Below the pieces are notes generated by a model that worked only from the letters and a program-made list of their open reading frames with translations, was not told the DNA's origin and ran no database searches. Positions 1 to 5,929 of a DNA stretch of 5,929 nucleotides are shown piece after piece. Source of the stretch: Actinomycetota bacterium (GTDB taxonomy: Bacteria > Actinomycetota > Actinomycetes > Nanopelagicales > Nanopelagicaceae); NCBI GenBank assembly GCA_009697555.1, contig WLQV01000071.1, positions 1 through 5,929 on the forward strand, given 5' to 3'. Position numbers and translations under genes: made by a program. The stretch's first letter is position 1, and every line of letters starts with the position of its first letter.

Positions 1-1129
1 ATGTTTCGTTGAGCGCTATTTGAATAAGCCTCGTCACGTCGAAACACAAGTTCTGGTTGATCAGAAGGGCAATGCAGTTGTGGTGAGTACTCGCGACTGT
101 TCACTGCAGCGTCGCCATCAAAAATTAGTAGAAGAGGCACCAGCGCCATTCCTCACCGATGCGCAGAATAAGCAGCTTTACGACTCAAGCAAGGCAATCA
201 TGAAAGAGGCGGGCTACATCGGTGCAGGTACCTGCGAATTCTTAGTTGGTAGCGATGGCACGATCTCATTTCTTGAAGTCAATACCCGCTTGCAAGTTGA
301 GCACCCAGTCAGTGAAGAAGTCTCTGGCATCGACTTAGTACGCGCCCAATTTCGAATTGCAGAGGGCGAAGAACTTGGCTTTACCGATCCAATTATTCGA
401 GGACACAGTTTAGAGTTTCGCATCAACGGCGAAGATCCTGGTCGTTCATTCTTGCCGGCTCCTGGACTCATTACACAGTGGAAGATGCCAAGTGGTCCTG
501 GCGTGCGAGTAGATGCTGGATTTAGAGCAGGCGATAACATCGGTGGCAACTTCGATTCTCTCTTAGCAAAACTCATTGTTACTGGAAATACTCGCGCTGA
601 AGCGATTCAACGAGCACGTCGCGCACTTGCTGAGATGGAGATTGCTGGACTTGCAACTGCACTTCCCTTCCACCGTGCAATTCTGGAAGATAAAGCATTC
701 ACTGAAAAATTCGCGGTCTATACCAGTTACATCGAGAGCGAATTTAAGAATGAGATTCCTGCCTACGATGCCTCTGCTGCTGCAATGGAGAGCCACTCTG
801 CGCCAGAGCACTACATCGCAGAGGTAGATGGCCAACGATTTGCCGTTGATTTATTTGCACCAGAACCAATCCATAAGCGCCATCGCGCTAAACAATCGAT
901 GTCAGGTGGACTAGGTGGTGCTGGCCTCAAGACTCCGATGCAAGGAACTGTGGTAAAAATTGCAGTTACTGAAGGACAGAGCGTTGAAGCTGGCGAATTA
1001 GTAGTTGTACTAGAGGCGATGAAGATGGAACAACCACTAGTGGCTCATCGCAGTGGCGTTATTAAGAATCTGAAATCCAGTATCGGCCAAGTACTTCCGA
1101 CTGGTACAACGATCTGTGAGATTGAGTAA
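1..1129 (+). CDS. Acetyl/propionyl-CoA carboxylase alpha chain (fused biotin carboxylase + BCCP), 5'-truncated by window edge
   Basis: This is the C-terminal 375 residues of a biotin-dependent acyl-CoA carboxylase alpha subunit, which carboxylates its own biotin with ATP and bicarbonate and hands the carboxyl group to a beta subunit (not in the window). The frame is open from base 2 and begins [14 protein letters not shown], a conserved interior segment of biotin carboxylase, so the true start lies upstream. Numbering from that codon: the ATP-grasp active-site strand [11 protein letters not shown] is at 92-102 (E92, N94, R96); the biotin carboxylase C-terminal domain is about 134-238, including FRINGEDP; a variable linker follows; the biotinyl domain is about 308-375. 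The biotin-accepting lysine is K341 in EAMKME (codon 1022-1024). The BC-BCCP fusion is typical of actinobacterial AccA1/AccA3-like proteins of about 590-600 residues, so some 215 residues are probably missing. Whether the substrate is acetyl- or propionyl-CoA cannot be told from this subunit. The TAA stop abuts the stop of the convergent gene. Confidence 0.95.
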   Translation, partial: CFVERYLNKPRHVETQVLVDQKGNAVVVSTRDCSLQRRHQKLVEEAPAPFLTDAQNKQLYDSSKAIMKEAGYIGAGTCEFLVGSDGTISFLEVNTRLQVEHPVSEEVSGIDLVRAQFRIAEGEELGFTDPIIRGHSLEFRINGEDPGRSFLPAPGLITQWKMPSGPGVRVDAGFRAGDNIGGNFDSLLAKLIVTGNTRAEAIQRARRALAEMEIAGLATALPFHRAILEDKAFTEKFAVYTSYIESEFKNEIPAYDASAAAMESHSAPEHYIAEVDGQRFAVDLFAPEPIHKRHRAKQSMSGGLGGAGLKTPMQGTVVKIAVTEGQSVEAGELVVVLEAMKMEQPLVAHRSGVIKNLKSSIGQVLPTGTTICEIE

Positions 1130-2122
1130 TTAACGATTAAGTGAAGGCAGGTTGGCGGCCACTTGGGCAGCAAGATCAACCTTCTTGGTAAGAGCAACTA
1201 ATTTCGGATCAAAGAGCGAAATCTCAATTGCCTTATCTGCGATTCCAAATCGATAGCCATAGATGCCACTTTTAGCATCAAGCACATCATTGAAACTCTC
1301 ATTGCTCATAAAGGTAGATACCAAATTAAGAACTGCCTTATCAACGCGCTTCACAATTGATGCCGCGATGTACTTCTTATTTGTAGCACGTATCGTCAAG
1401 AATTGATCTGGCTCCATAGTTATGAGGGAGACCATTTTGCCGGCTCTATTGGCTTTAAGAACTGCGGCGAAAATTTCCGCTTCTGAACCTTCGAGACTGG
1501 AAAAGAGAACATCAGCACCAGCATCAATTAACTCCTGAGCGCTCTTACCTAGTTGTGAGCCTTTGCGAGTAATCGTAACGACACCTTTATCACTTGCTTT
1601 TGCACCTGCCGCAAATGCACTCTCAAAAATGGGAGCGTCAGCGACTGAAGTAATTAATCCAACTTTATGTTTTGTTGTAATGAGTGCTGCAGCGCTTCCT
1701 GCAACATAAGCGATCTGATTATCGGCAAAGACAATTGAAGAAACATTGAGATAAGGAACGGATGCATTATCAACGATGGCAAATGCAGTGAGGGGATTCT
1801 CTGCTGCAACTTTAGAGAGTGCTGCGGCATAGCCAGGACCTACCGCGATGATTGGCGAGCAACCTCTACCTAATAATTGGTGAAGGCGCTCGGTGCGATT
1901 GCTTTCGGTGCCAGTAGTCAAAGTAGTTTCAACTTTAATGCTGTACTTCTTGATTACATCTTTGACTCCGGCAGCAACAGCGGCATTAAATGATTGATCA
2001 TCAACGCCGCCTACGTCATAGGCAACACAGACCTTTACCGGTGTTGAGGTACTTGCTGCAATTGCCGTCGGTGCAAGAATTGCTGTTACGGCAATTGCAC
2101 AGGAAGTGACGAGCAACTTCAT
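1130..2122 (-). CDS. BMP-family substrate-binding protein (PnrA/BmpA-like), secreted
   Basis: The 330-residue product resembles the BMP/PnrA family, whose characterised members bind nucleosides for ABC importers. Visible family features are [11 protein letters not shown] (36-46) near the mature N-terminus, a [17 protein letters not shown] helix region (71-87), IIAVGPGY (91-98), [11 protein letters not shown] (132-142) followed by a small-residue helix, and a C-terminal [14 protein letters not shown] strand (289-302). Residues 1-22 form a Sec-type signal peptide (short basic start, hydrophobic core, AIA before A23). I see no usable lipobox: the only early cysteine, C8, sits before the hydrophobic core. 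Many family members are lipoproteins, so the lack of an anchor is odd. C32 and C88 are the only mature cysteines. The ATG overlaps the trpS stop by 4 bp (ATGA), suggesting translational coupling as the last gene of the CNNM-trpS-BMP run. No permease or ATPase gene of a nucleoside transporter is adjacent. Family call is firm; the ligand is unknown. Confidence 0.87.
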   Translation of the reverse strand: MKLLVTSCAIAVTAILAPTAIAASTSTPVKVCVAYDVGGVDDQSFNAAVAAGVKDVIKKYSIKVETTLTTGTESNRTERLHQLLGRGCSPIIAVGPGYAAALSKVAAENPLTAFAIVDNASVPYLNVSSIVFADNQIAYVAGSAAALITTKHKVGLITSVADAPIFESAFAAGAKASDKGVVTITRKGSQLGKSAQELIDAGADVLFSSLEGSEAEIFAAVLKANRAGKMVSLITMEPDQFLTIRATNKKYIAASIVKRVDKAVLNLVSTFMSNESFNDVLDAKSGIYGYRFGIADKAIEISLFDPKLVALTKKVDLAAQVAANLPSLNR

Positions 2123-3114
2123 TGGACTAGCCCTAAATTCTTATAGGTCTGGCTAATTGTTTCACTCGCGACTGCGCGAGCTTTCTCTGCGCCTTCAGCT
2201 AATAACTTCAAGAGCGCACTCTCATCTTCGAGCAATTCCAACGCTCTCTTACGGATTGGCGCAAAGTAATCGACTACTACTTCAGCAACTTCACCCTTGA
2301 AGTCGCCATAACCTTTGCCTTCAAAGCGCTGCTCTAGATCGCTAATTAATGTTCCAGATAATTGTGAGTGAATGGTCAGCAGGTTGCTTATTCCTGCTTT
2401 TTCTTTCTCATCAAATTTCACTTCACGGCCAGTATCAGTAACGGCGCTCTTAATCTTCTTAATGTTGATCTCTGGTGCATCCATCAATTCAATAACACCG
2501 GCACCAGAACCAGAAGACTTACTCATCTTCGCACTTGGCTCTTGTAGATCTTGAATCTTTGCGCCCTCTTTCATGATGTAGGCATCGGGCACCTGAAAAG
2601 TTTGGCCGTAACGATTATTGAAACGTCCTGCTAAATCGCGAGTGAGTTCAATGTGTTGGCGTTGATCTTCGCCTACCGGCACATAGTGCGCTTGGTATAA
2701 CAAGATGTCAGCTGCTTGCAACATAGGATAAGTAAATAACCCCACAACTGTGCGATCGGCCCCACTCTTCTGTGACTTGTCTTTGAATTGAGTCATTCGA
2801 CTAGCTTCACCAAATCCAGCAAGGCATTCCATGATCCAGCCCAGTTGATTGTGCTGTGGCACCTGAGATTGGACAAAGAGAGTGCATTTATCAGGAGTGA
2901 GTCCTAGTGCGAGAAGCTGGGCAGCAGATGCCAGAGTTCTTTGACGCATTAATTTCGGATCGGTTTCAACGGTAAGTGCATGTAGATCCACAATGCAATA
3001 AAAGGCATCGTGATCGGCTTGGAGTGCCACCCATTGCTTGACCGCTCCAAGGTAATTTCCTAAGTGGAAAGAATCACTGGTTGGTTGAATGCCGGAGAGA
3101 ACGCGCTTACTCAT
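2119..3114 (-). CDS. trpS: Tryptophanyl-tRNA synthetase (tryptophan--tRNA ligase)
   Basis: This cytoplasmic class Ic aminoacyl-tRNA synthetase activates tryptophan with ATP and charges tRNA-Trp. The product is 331 residues, the normal length of bacterial TrpRS. It opens with the family hallmark [21 protein letters not shown] (4-24), which carries the HIGH-type motif as HLGN (17-20). [10 protein letters not shown] (39-48) and [18 protein letters not shown] (145-162) are conserved substrate-site segments, and the KMSKS loop is intact at 196-200. The start at 3114 is supported by GGGAG on the minus strand (3124-3128), nine bases ahead of the ATG and inside the last codons of the upstream CNNM gene. 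The gap to that gene is 4 bp, and the downstream BMP gene overlaps by 4 bp, so all three are probably co-transcribed. No tryptophan-responsive leader is visible; expression probably follows the promoter ahead of the CNNM gene. Nothing is missing or broken. Confidence 0.98.
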   Translation of the reverse strand: MSKRVLSGIQPTSDSFHLGNYLGAVKQWVALQADHDAFYCIVDLHALTVETDPKLMRQRTLASAAQLLALGLTPDKCTLFVQSQVPQHNQLGWIMECLAGFGEASRMTQFKDKSQKSGADRTVVGLFTYPMLQAADILLYQAHYVPVGEDQRQHIELTRDLAGRFNNRYGQTFQVPDAYIMKEGAKIQDLQEPSAKMSKSSGSGAGVIELMDAPEINIKKIKSAVTDTGREVKFDEKEKAGISNLLTIHSQLSGTLISDLEQRFEGKGYGDFKGEVAEVVVDYFAPIRKRALELLEDESALLKLLAEGAEKARAVASETISQTYKNLGLVQ

Positions 3115-3118
3115 GAAA

Positions 3119-4426
3119 TTATTCTCCCACGCTGGCTTGTGTTCGAGAGATCAATAACTCTCCTGCACGCTTGCCCGACATTGATTTCACGACAATTGTG
3201 AAGCCATTGACCGTTAATGAGTCGCCAACAACGGGCAAACGACCCAAGAAATCCATCACAAAGCCACTTACTGTTTCATAGGGCCCTTCTGGAATTTCAA
3301 TCTGAATCTCTTCCATTAAATCCTCAATCGAGATGAGTCCATCGACCATAACCTCGCCACTTTGTGACTTCGGCGAGATCTCGCTCTCGTGGGGATCGTA
3401 TTCATCATGAATATCGCCAATGAGGCACTCCACTAAATCTTCCATTGTGACAATGCCATCTGTTCCACCGTACTCATCGAGCACAATTGCTAGATGTTGT
3501 CGCTTGCTGCGCATCTCACTCAGTGCGGGCAAAATCGCTTTAGTTCCGGGCAAGAACATAATGGGGCGCACTAACTCTTGTAACTTTGCTCCCCGCTCCG
3601 CCGCTGACAAATCAAGGAGATCGCGCACATGAAGAAAGCCGACTACTTCATCGGTCGAACCGCGTACTACGGGATAGCGAGAGTGTGCTTTCTCAATGGC
3701 AATTGCAATCGCTTTTGAAATAACGAGTGAGCTATCGAGAAATTCCACTTCGGTGCGGGGAACCATCACTTCATGAATTTGTCGCTCACTGGCATTGAAT
3801 ACTTCCTCAACAATGTCGCGCTCTTCATCGGAGAGCGCAGCATGTCCTGTCACCAGATCTAGTAGCTCTTCTTCTGACATTTCCGCGCGACGCTCTTTTG
3901 GATCTAAGCCAAAGATGCGAACCACGAAATTTGTTGAATGTGAGAGCGCCCAAATTAATGGGCGAAAGCTAACTGCAAGAAATTCAATAATCGGTGCTGC
4001 TGCAAGTGCAATGCTCTCGGTGCGCGAAAGCGCAAACCGCTTAGGAACTAATTCACCAAATACCAATGAGAAAAATGCAATAACTAGCGTGAGCCCTACA
4101 AGTGATACGGCATTACTCCAGCCCTCACTCAAACCTAAACGACGAAGTTCTGGAATTAAGTGATAACCAATTCGTTCAGCACCGAGTGCTGCCGAGAGAA
4201 ATCCGCAGAGAGTGACGCCGATCTGTGCGGCGGCAAGGAAGCGATTGGGATCTTTGGAGAGGTGGGCAACGCGAGCGCCACGTCGACCACGGCTGGCCAT
4301 CTGTCGGACCTGAGATTCCCGCAGTGAGATCAGAGCGGTCTCAGCGGCCACGAAGAGGGCTCCTAAGGTGATCAGGGCGGCCACTATGGCGATATCGAGG
4401 AACAAGGTCTGGGTTGAGGTACTCAT
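3119..4426 (-). CDS. CNNM/CorC-family membrane protein (DUF21 + CBS pair + CorC_HlyC domain; 'hemolysin family')
   Basis: The 435-residue integral membrane protein has the full CNNM/CorC layout. The N-terminal DUF21 transmembrane domain (about 1-180) has hydrophobic segments near 8-29, 64-84, 105-127 and 138-163, with the conserved GELVPKR after the third. An acidic linker, [10 protein letters not shown] (183-192), leads to [11 protein letters not shown] (200-210) and the start of the CBS domains at [11 protein letters not shown] (220-230). CBS1 is about 220-275 and CBS2 about 285-340, with [20 protein letters not shown] at 314-333. The C-terminal CorC_HlyC domain is about 355-430. Characterised family members transport or regulate Mg2+ (and Co2+ resistance); the older 'hemolysin' name is poorly supported. 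No in-frame alternative start exists for at least eleven codons upstream of ATG 4426, and no Shine-Dalgarno is seen close to it, so translation may be nearly leaderless. It heads the CNNM-trpS-BMP run and is divergent from the ATPase gene. Confidence 0.93.
   Translation of the reverse strand: MSTSTQTLFLDIAIVAALITLGALFVAAETALISLRESQVRQMASRGRRGARVAHLSKDPNRFLAAAQIGVTLCGFLSAALGAERIGYHLIPELRRLGLSEGWSNAVSLVGLTLVIAFFSLVFGELVPKRFALSRTESIALAAAPIIEFLAVSFRPLIWALSHSTNFVVRIFGLDPKERRAEMSEEELLDLVTGHAALSDEERDIVEEVFNASERQIHEVMVPRTEVEFLDSSLVISKAIAIAIEKAHSRYPVVRGSTDEVVGFLHVRDLLDLSAAERGAKLQELVRPIMFLPGTKAILPALSEMRSKRQHLAIVLDEYGGTDGIVTMEDLVECLIGDIHDEYDPHESEISPKSQSGEVMVDGLISIEDLMEEIQIEIPEGPYETVSGFVMDFLGRLPVVGDSLTVNGFTIVVKSMSGKRAGELLISRTQASVGE
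3124..3128 (-). promoter_or_regulatory. Shine-Dalgarno of trpS
   Basis: GGGAG on the minus strand lies nine bases before the trpS ATG and overlaps the final GTG-GGA-GAA codons of the upstream CNNM gene. It decides the trpS start at 3114 and fits re-initiation by ribosomes finishing the upstream gene. Confidence 0.65.
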
Positions 4427-4437
4427 CGTTGAGGCTA

Positions 4438-4443
4438 AGGGTA
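4438..4443 (-). promoter_or_regulatory. Candidate -10 element for the CNNM-trpS-BMP run
   Basis: TACCCT on the minus strand fits the TAnnnT form and ends 11 nt before the CNNM ATG. Transcription starting 6-7 nt downstream would leave only about 4-5 nt of leader, consistent with the missing Shine-Dalgarno and with the leaderless mRNAs common in actinobacteria. I see no convincing -35 hexamer, so this is tentative. Confidence 0.35.
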
Positions 4444-4492
4444 CGGGGCAAAGCCACCTTGGCGCCTCTTCCTAAAAACCCCTCCTTTGCCG

Positions 4493-4498
4493 TACCTT
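4493..4498 (+). promoter_or_regulatory. Candidate -10 element for the MsiK-type ATPase gene
   Basis: TACCTT fits TAnnnT. A start 6-7 nt downstream would fall at about 4504-4505, which is the first base of the 14-bp leader hairpin, so the transcript would begin exactly where the RNA structure begins. There is no good -35 at 16-18 bp. An alternative reading is TTGCCG (4487-4492) as a -35 with a poor -10 near 4510, but that would cut into the hairpin. Confidence 0.4.
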
Positions 4499-4503
4499 TT
4501 GCT

Positions 4504-4611
4504 CACGCTTAGTTCAGGTAGCTGGACTGGGCGTGCTGCGGCTACGAGGTGTAGCCGTTGACCTTCATCCAACGGACCGTCGGGCACGTACCTGCCCGGA
4601 GAAGGAAGTGA
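4504..4611 (+). promoter_or_regulatory. Structured 5' leader of the ATPase gene; candidate msiK RNA motif
   Basis: Three hairpins follow each other with almost no spacing. H1, 4504-4535: a 14-bp stem with no mismatch, tetraloop GTAG (4518-4521), and three G-U pairs (4509/4530, 4510/4529, 4514/4525) that exist only in the + strand RNA. H2, 4539-4557: a 7-bp perfect stem CGGCTAC/GTAGCCG with loop GAGGT. H3, 4562-4605: outer stem CCTTC-A-TCC / GGA-GAAGG (8 bp, bulged A4567), then an 11-nt one-sided bulge (4571-4581), then apical stem GGGCA/TGCCC with loop CGTACC (4587-4592). The right arm of H3 contains the Shine-Dalgarno. There is no U-run before the ATG, so control would act on translation rather than by termination. 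An msiK RNA motif is known from actinobacterial msiK leaders and, as I recall it, is a long hairpin with an 11-nt bulge; the downstream gene here is of exactly that type. The match is from memory and hand folding. Confidence 0.68.
4602..4606 (+). promoter_or_regulatory. Shine-Dalgarno of the ATPase gene, within the leader hairpin
   Basis: AAGGA lies nine bases before the ATG at 4616 and decides that start. Four of its five bases are paired with CCTT at 4562-4565 in the third leader hairpin, so opening of that stem would be needed for efficient initiation. Confidence 0.7.
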
Positions 4612-4615
4612 ACAG

Positions 4616-5698
4616 ATGGCATCAGTCGTCTTCGAACAAGCAACACGTATTTACCCAGGAACAACAAATCCTGCAGTCAACAAGTTAGATCTCGTTGTTA
4701 AAGATGGCGAGTTCCTAGTACTTGTTGGTCCATCAGGTTGCGGTAAGTCCACATCACTGCGCATGCTCGCAGGTTTGGAAGAGATCGATAACGGTCGTAT
4801 CTTGATCGGTGATCGTGATGTAACAAACGTGGCACCAAAAGATCGCGACATCGCAATGGTTTTCCAATCATATGCGTTGTACCCACACATGACAGTTGCC
4901 GAGAACATGGGCTTTGCGCTCAAGATCGCTGGCACACCTAAGGAAGAGCGCGCACGTCGCGTTCTTGATGCAGCTAAGTTGCTCGACCTTGAGCCATACC
5001 TAGATCGCAAGCCAAAGGCGCTCTCAGGTGGACAACGTCAGCGTGTTGCTATGGGTCGCGCAATTGTTCGCGAACCACAGGTCTTCCTTATGGATGAGCC
5101 ACTCTCCAACCTCGATGCAAAGTTGCGCGTAGCAACTCGTACTCAAATCGCAGCGCTACAGCGCCGCCTCGGTATCACAACTGTTTACGTAACTCACGAC
5201 CAGGTTGAAGCTATGACCATGGGTGATCGCGTTGCAGTGTTGAAGGATGGATTCCTCCAACAAGTTGATACTCCACGTAACCTTTACGAGAACCCAGCCA
5301 ATGCATTCGTTGCAGGCTTTATCGGTTCTCCTGCAATGAACTTGCTTACTGCTCCAGTTTCAGCAGGTAACGCCAAGCTCGGAAACCTCTCAGTTCCTGT
5401 CCCAGCAAGTGCTGGCGCATCAGTAACTGTTGGTATCCGTCCAGAAGGCTTCTCACCTGCAAGCACTGGCTTCGACGTTATCGTTGAAGTTGTTGAAGAG
5501 CTTGGTGCAGATGCATTCGTTTACGGCAAGCCAGCAGATTCATCTGTGAAGTTTGCTAATGCAACTGACGAAGGCGCACAGGTAATTGTTCGTTGGGATC
5601 CAAAGAATCCACCTAAGCCAGGACAGACAATCACTGTTGCTGCTAATCCAGCTGCAATCCACCTCTTCAATGCAACAACTGGAGAGCGCATTAAGTAA
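4616..5698 (+). CDS. msiK: Sugar ABC transporter ATP-binding protein, MsiK/UgpC/MalK type (CUT1 family)
   Basis: This 360-residue ATPase of carbohydrate importers hydrolyses ATP at the cytoplasmic face to drive uptake by CUT1 permeases. All motifs are intact: Walker A GPSGCGKST (38-46), Q-loop Q84 in MVFQSYALYPHMTV, signature LSGGQ (136-140), Walker B VFLMDEP (156-162, catalytic E161), D-loop SNLDA (164-168) and H-loop H194. After the linker AGFIGSPAMN (233-242) comes the OB-fold/TOBE-type regulatory domain to 360, with GIRPEGF (273-279). Length is normal for MalK/MsiK. In Streptomyces MsiK is a shared ATPase serving several sugar permeases. No permease or binding-protein gene is adjacent and the gene has its own promoter region and terminator, which suits such a shared role, though this is inference. 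The leader RNA probably regulates its translation. The symbol is given by similarity plus leader context; UgpC, MalK and MsmX paralogues are not cleanly separable by eye. Confidence 0.93.
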   Translation: MASVVFEQATRIYPGTTNPAVNKLDLVVKDGEFLVLVGPSGCGKSTSLRMLAGLEEIDNGRILIGDRDVTNVAPKDRDIAMVFQSYALYPHMTVAENMGFALKIAGTPKEERARRVLDAAKLLDLEPYLDRKPKALSGGQRQRVAMGRAIVREPQVFLMDEPLSNLDAKLRVATRTQIAALQRRLGITTVYVTHDQVEAMTMGDRVAVLKDGFLQQVDTPRNLYENPANAFVAGFIGSPAMNLLTAPVSAGNAKLGNLSVPVPASAGASVTVGIRPEGFSPASTGFDVIVEVVEELGADAFVYGKPADSSVKFANATDEGAQVIVRWDPKNPPKPGQTITVAANPAAIHLFNATTGERIK

Positions 5699-5711
5699 TT
5701 CGCTTCATAAT

Positions 5712-5745
5712 AAAAAACCCCGGGCCACATGGCTCGGGGTTTTTT
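5712..5745 (+). terminator. Rho-independent terminator of the ATPase gene, probably shared with convergent icd
   Basis: The hairpin starts 13 nt after the ATPase stop. The stem CCCCGGGCC (5718-5726) pairs with GGCTCGGGG (5731-5739) around loop ACAT, flanked by A6 on the left and T6 (5740-5745) on the right. In the + strand RNA position 5723/5734 is a G-U pair, so the 9-bp core is unbroken. In the minus-strand RNA the same position is an A-C mismatch. The T-run is available in both directions, so it can also serve icd, whose stop is 15 bp away, but it is better built for the + strand. Confidence 0.93.
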
Positions 5746-5760
5746 AATGTGAATTTACAA

Positions 5761-5929
5761 CTAGGCCATTGCCTTCTTGAGGTTCTCATCAATTGATGCG
5801 AGGAACTCTTGTGTGGTCTGCCATGGTGCATCTGCTGAGATGAGAAGTGCTAAATCCTTCGTCATCTTTCCAGATTCAACGGTCTCGATGCAGACGCGCT
5901 CGAGTGTTGCGGCAAACTTGGCAAGTTCA
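5761..5929 (-). CDS. icd: NADP-dependent isocitrate dehydrogenase, C-terminal end (5' part beyond the window)
   Basis: The last 55 codons of a gene entering from the right edge on the minus strand, ending in TAG (5763-5761). The peptide reads ELAKFAATLERVCIETVESG, then KMTKDLALLI, then a tryptophan-containing turn, then TTQEFLASIDENLKKAMA. The FA-TLE-VCIETVE-G-MTKDLA block followed by a T-EFL--I-ENLKK end is characteristic of the eukaryote-like homodimeric NADP-IDH (IDH1/2 type, also found in actinobacteria). It does not resemble the E. coli Icd or monomeric forms as I know them. The enzyme oxidises isocitrate to 2-oxoglutarate and makes NADPH in the TCA cycle. It is convergent with the ATPase gene and shares the intervening terminator. 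Only the tail is visible, so catalytic residues cannot be checked. Confidence 0.9.
   Translation of the reverse strand, partial: ELAKFAATLERVCIETVESGKMTKDLALLISADAPWQTTQEFLASIDENLKKAMA

Larger units (their letters stand above)
4437..4498. repeat. Imperfect inverted repeat in the divergent promoter region
   Basis: The left arm at 4437-4453 (AAGGGTACGGGGCAAAG) and the right arm at 4485-4498 (CTTTGCCGTACCTT) are inverted copies, with 14 matching positions once three extra G in the left arm are allowed as bulges. The 31-bp centre contains GGCGCC. Each arm holds the -10-like element pointing away from the centre, one for each divergent gene. It could be a pair of operator sites, a duplicated promoter core, or chance. 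Confidence 0.55.

Noticed and set aside
20..22. TTG as start codon of the carboxylase gene
   Set aside because: The frame continues upstream to the window edge with conserved biotin carboxylase residues (FVERY), so TTG here is an internal leucine codon.
563..835. Open frames on both strands inside the carboxylase gene (563-835 minus, 576-827 plus)
   Set aside because: They lie wholly inside a well-supported gene, have no recognisable domain, and their composition is that of shifted-frame translation.
2099..2122. C8 of the BMP protein as a lipobox cysteine
   Set aside because: Only seven residues precede it and the hydrophobic core comes after it, so signal peptidase II processing there is implausible.
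3795..4163. 122-codon open frame opposite the CNNM gene
   Set aside because: Serine/arginine-rich antisense shadow of a conserved membrane protein gene; no independent start signal or domain.
4461..4466. GGCGCC palindrome in the centre of the inverted repeat
   Set aside because: A six-base palindrome is expected by chance and has no further flanking symmetry.
4509..4527. tRNA D-arm-like string (TTAGTTCAGGTAGCTGGAC)
   Set aside because: No acceptor stem, anticodon arm or T-arm follows; the segment is fully explained by the 14-bp leader hairpin.
4581..4598. Leader apical hairpin as an intrinsic terminator/attenuator
   Set aside because: No T-run follows; the next bases are purine-rich and contain the Shine-Dalgarno, so translational control is more plausible.
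4651..5010. 119-codon open frame opposite the ATPase gene
   Set aside because: Antisense to the Walker A-to-signature region of a clear ATPase; arginine/serine-rich with no recognisable features.

Overview
The window looks like a piece of a small, gene-dense, moderate-GC actinobacterial chromosome. The evidence is a fused biotin carboxylase/BCCP acyl-CoA carboxylase alpha chain, an MsiK/UgpC-type sugar ABC ATPase with a long structured leader, a eukaryote-like NADP isocitrate dehydrogenase tail, and almost no intergenic DNA (one 4-bp overlap, one 4-bp gap, one 0-bp convergent junction). Base composition is near balanced, well below that of Streptomyces or Mycobacterium. A streamlined freshwater actinobacterium (acI / Nanopelagicales-like) is my best guess. 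That placement is inference from gene content and style, not from a marker gene.

Layout: (1) 1-1129 (+), the C-terminal part of the acyl-CoA carboxylase alpha chain, cut by the left edge. (2) 1130-4426 (-), a tight run transcribed leftwards: CNNM/CorC-type membrane protein, then trpS, then a BMP-family periplasmic-binding-type protein. (3) 4427-4615, the only real intergenic region (189 bp). It separates divergent genes and holds an imperfect inverted repeat with -10-like elements facing both ways, followed by about 100 nt that fold as three consecutive hairpins upstream of the ATPase gene. (4) 4616-5698 (+), the MsiK-type ATPase, ended by a strong hairpin terminator. (5) 5761-5929 (-), the C-terminus of NADP-dependent isocitrate dehydrogenase, cut by the right edge. 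No gene-free stretch reaches 300 bp.

The genes are mostly housekeeping: fatty acid/propionate carboxylation, Trp-tRNA charging, probable Mg2+/ion handling, sugar uptake energisation and the TCA cycle. The part most worth attention is the leader of the ATPase gene. It has a 14-bp stem with three G-U pairs that form only in the + strand RNA, a second 7-bp hairpin, and a long hairpin with an 11-nt one-sided bulge that buries the Shine-Dalgarno sequence. This agrees with my recollection of the msiK RNA motif, a candidate cis-regulatory RNA known from actinobacterial msiK leaders whose ligand I do not know. I see no wholly new multi-gene system here.
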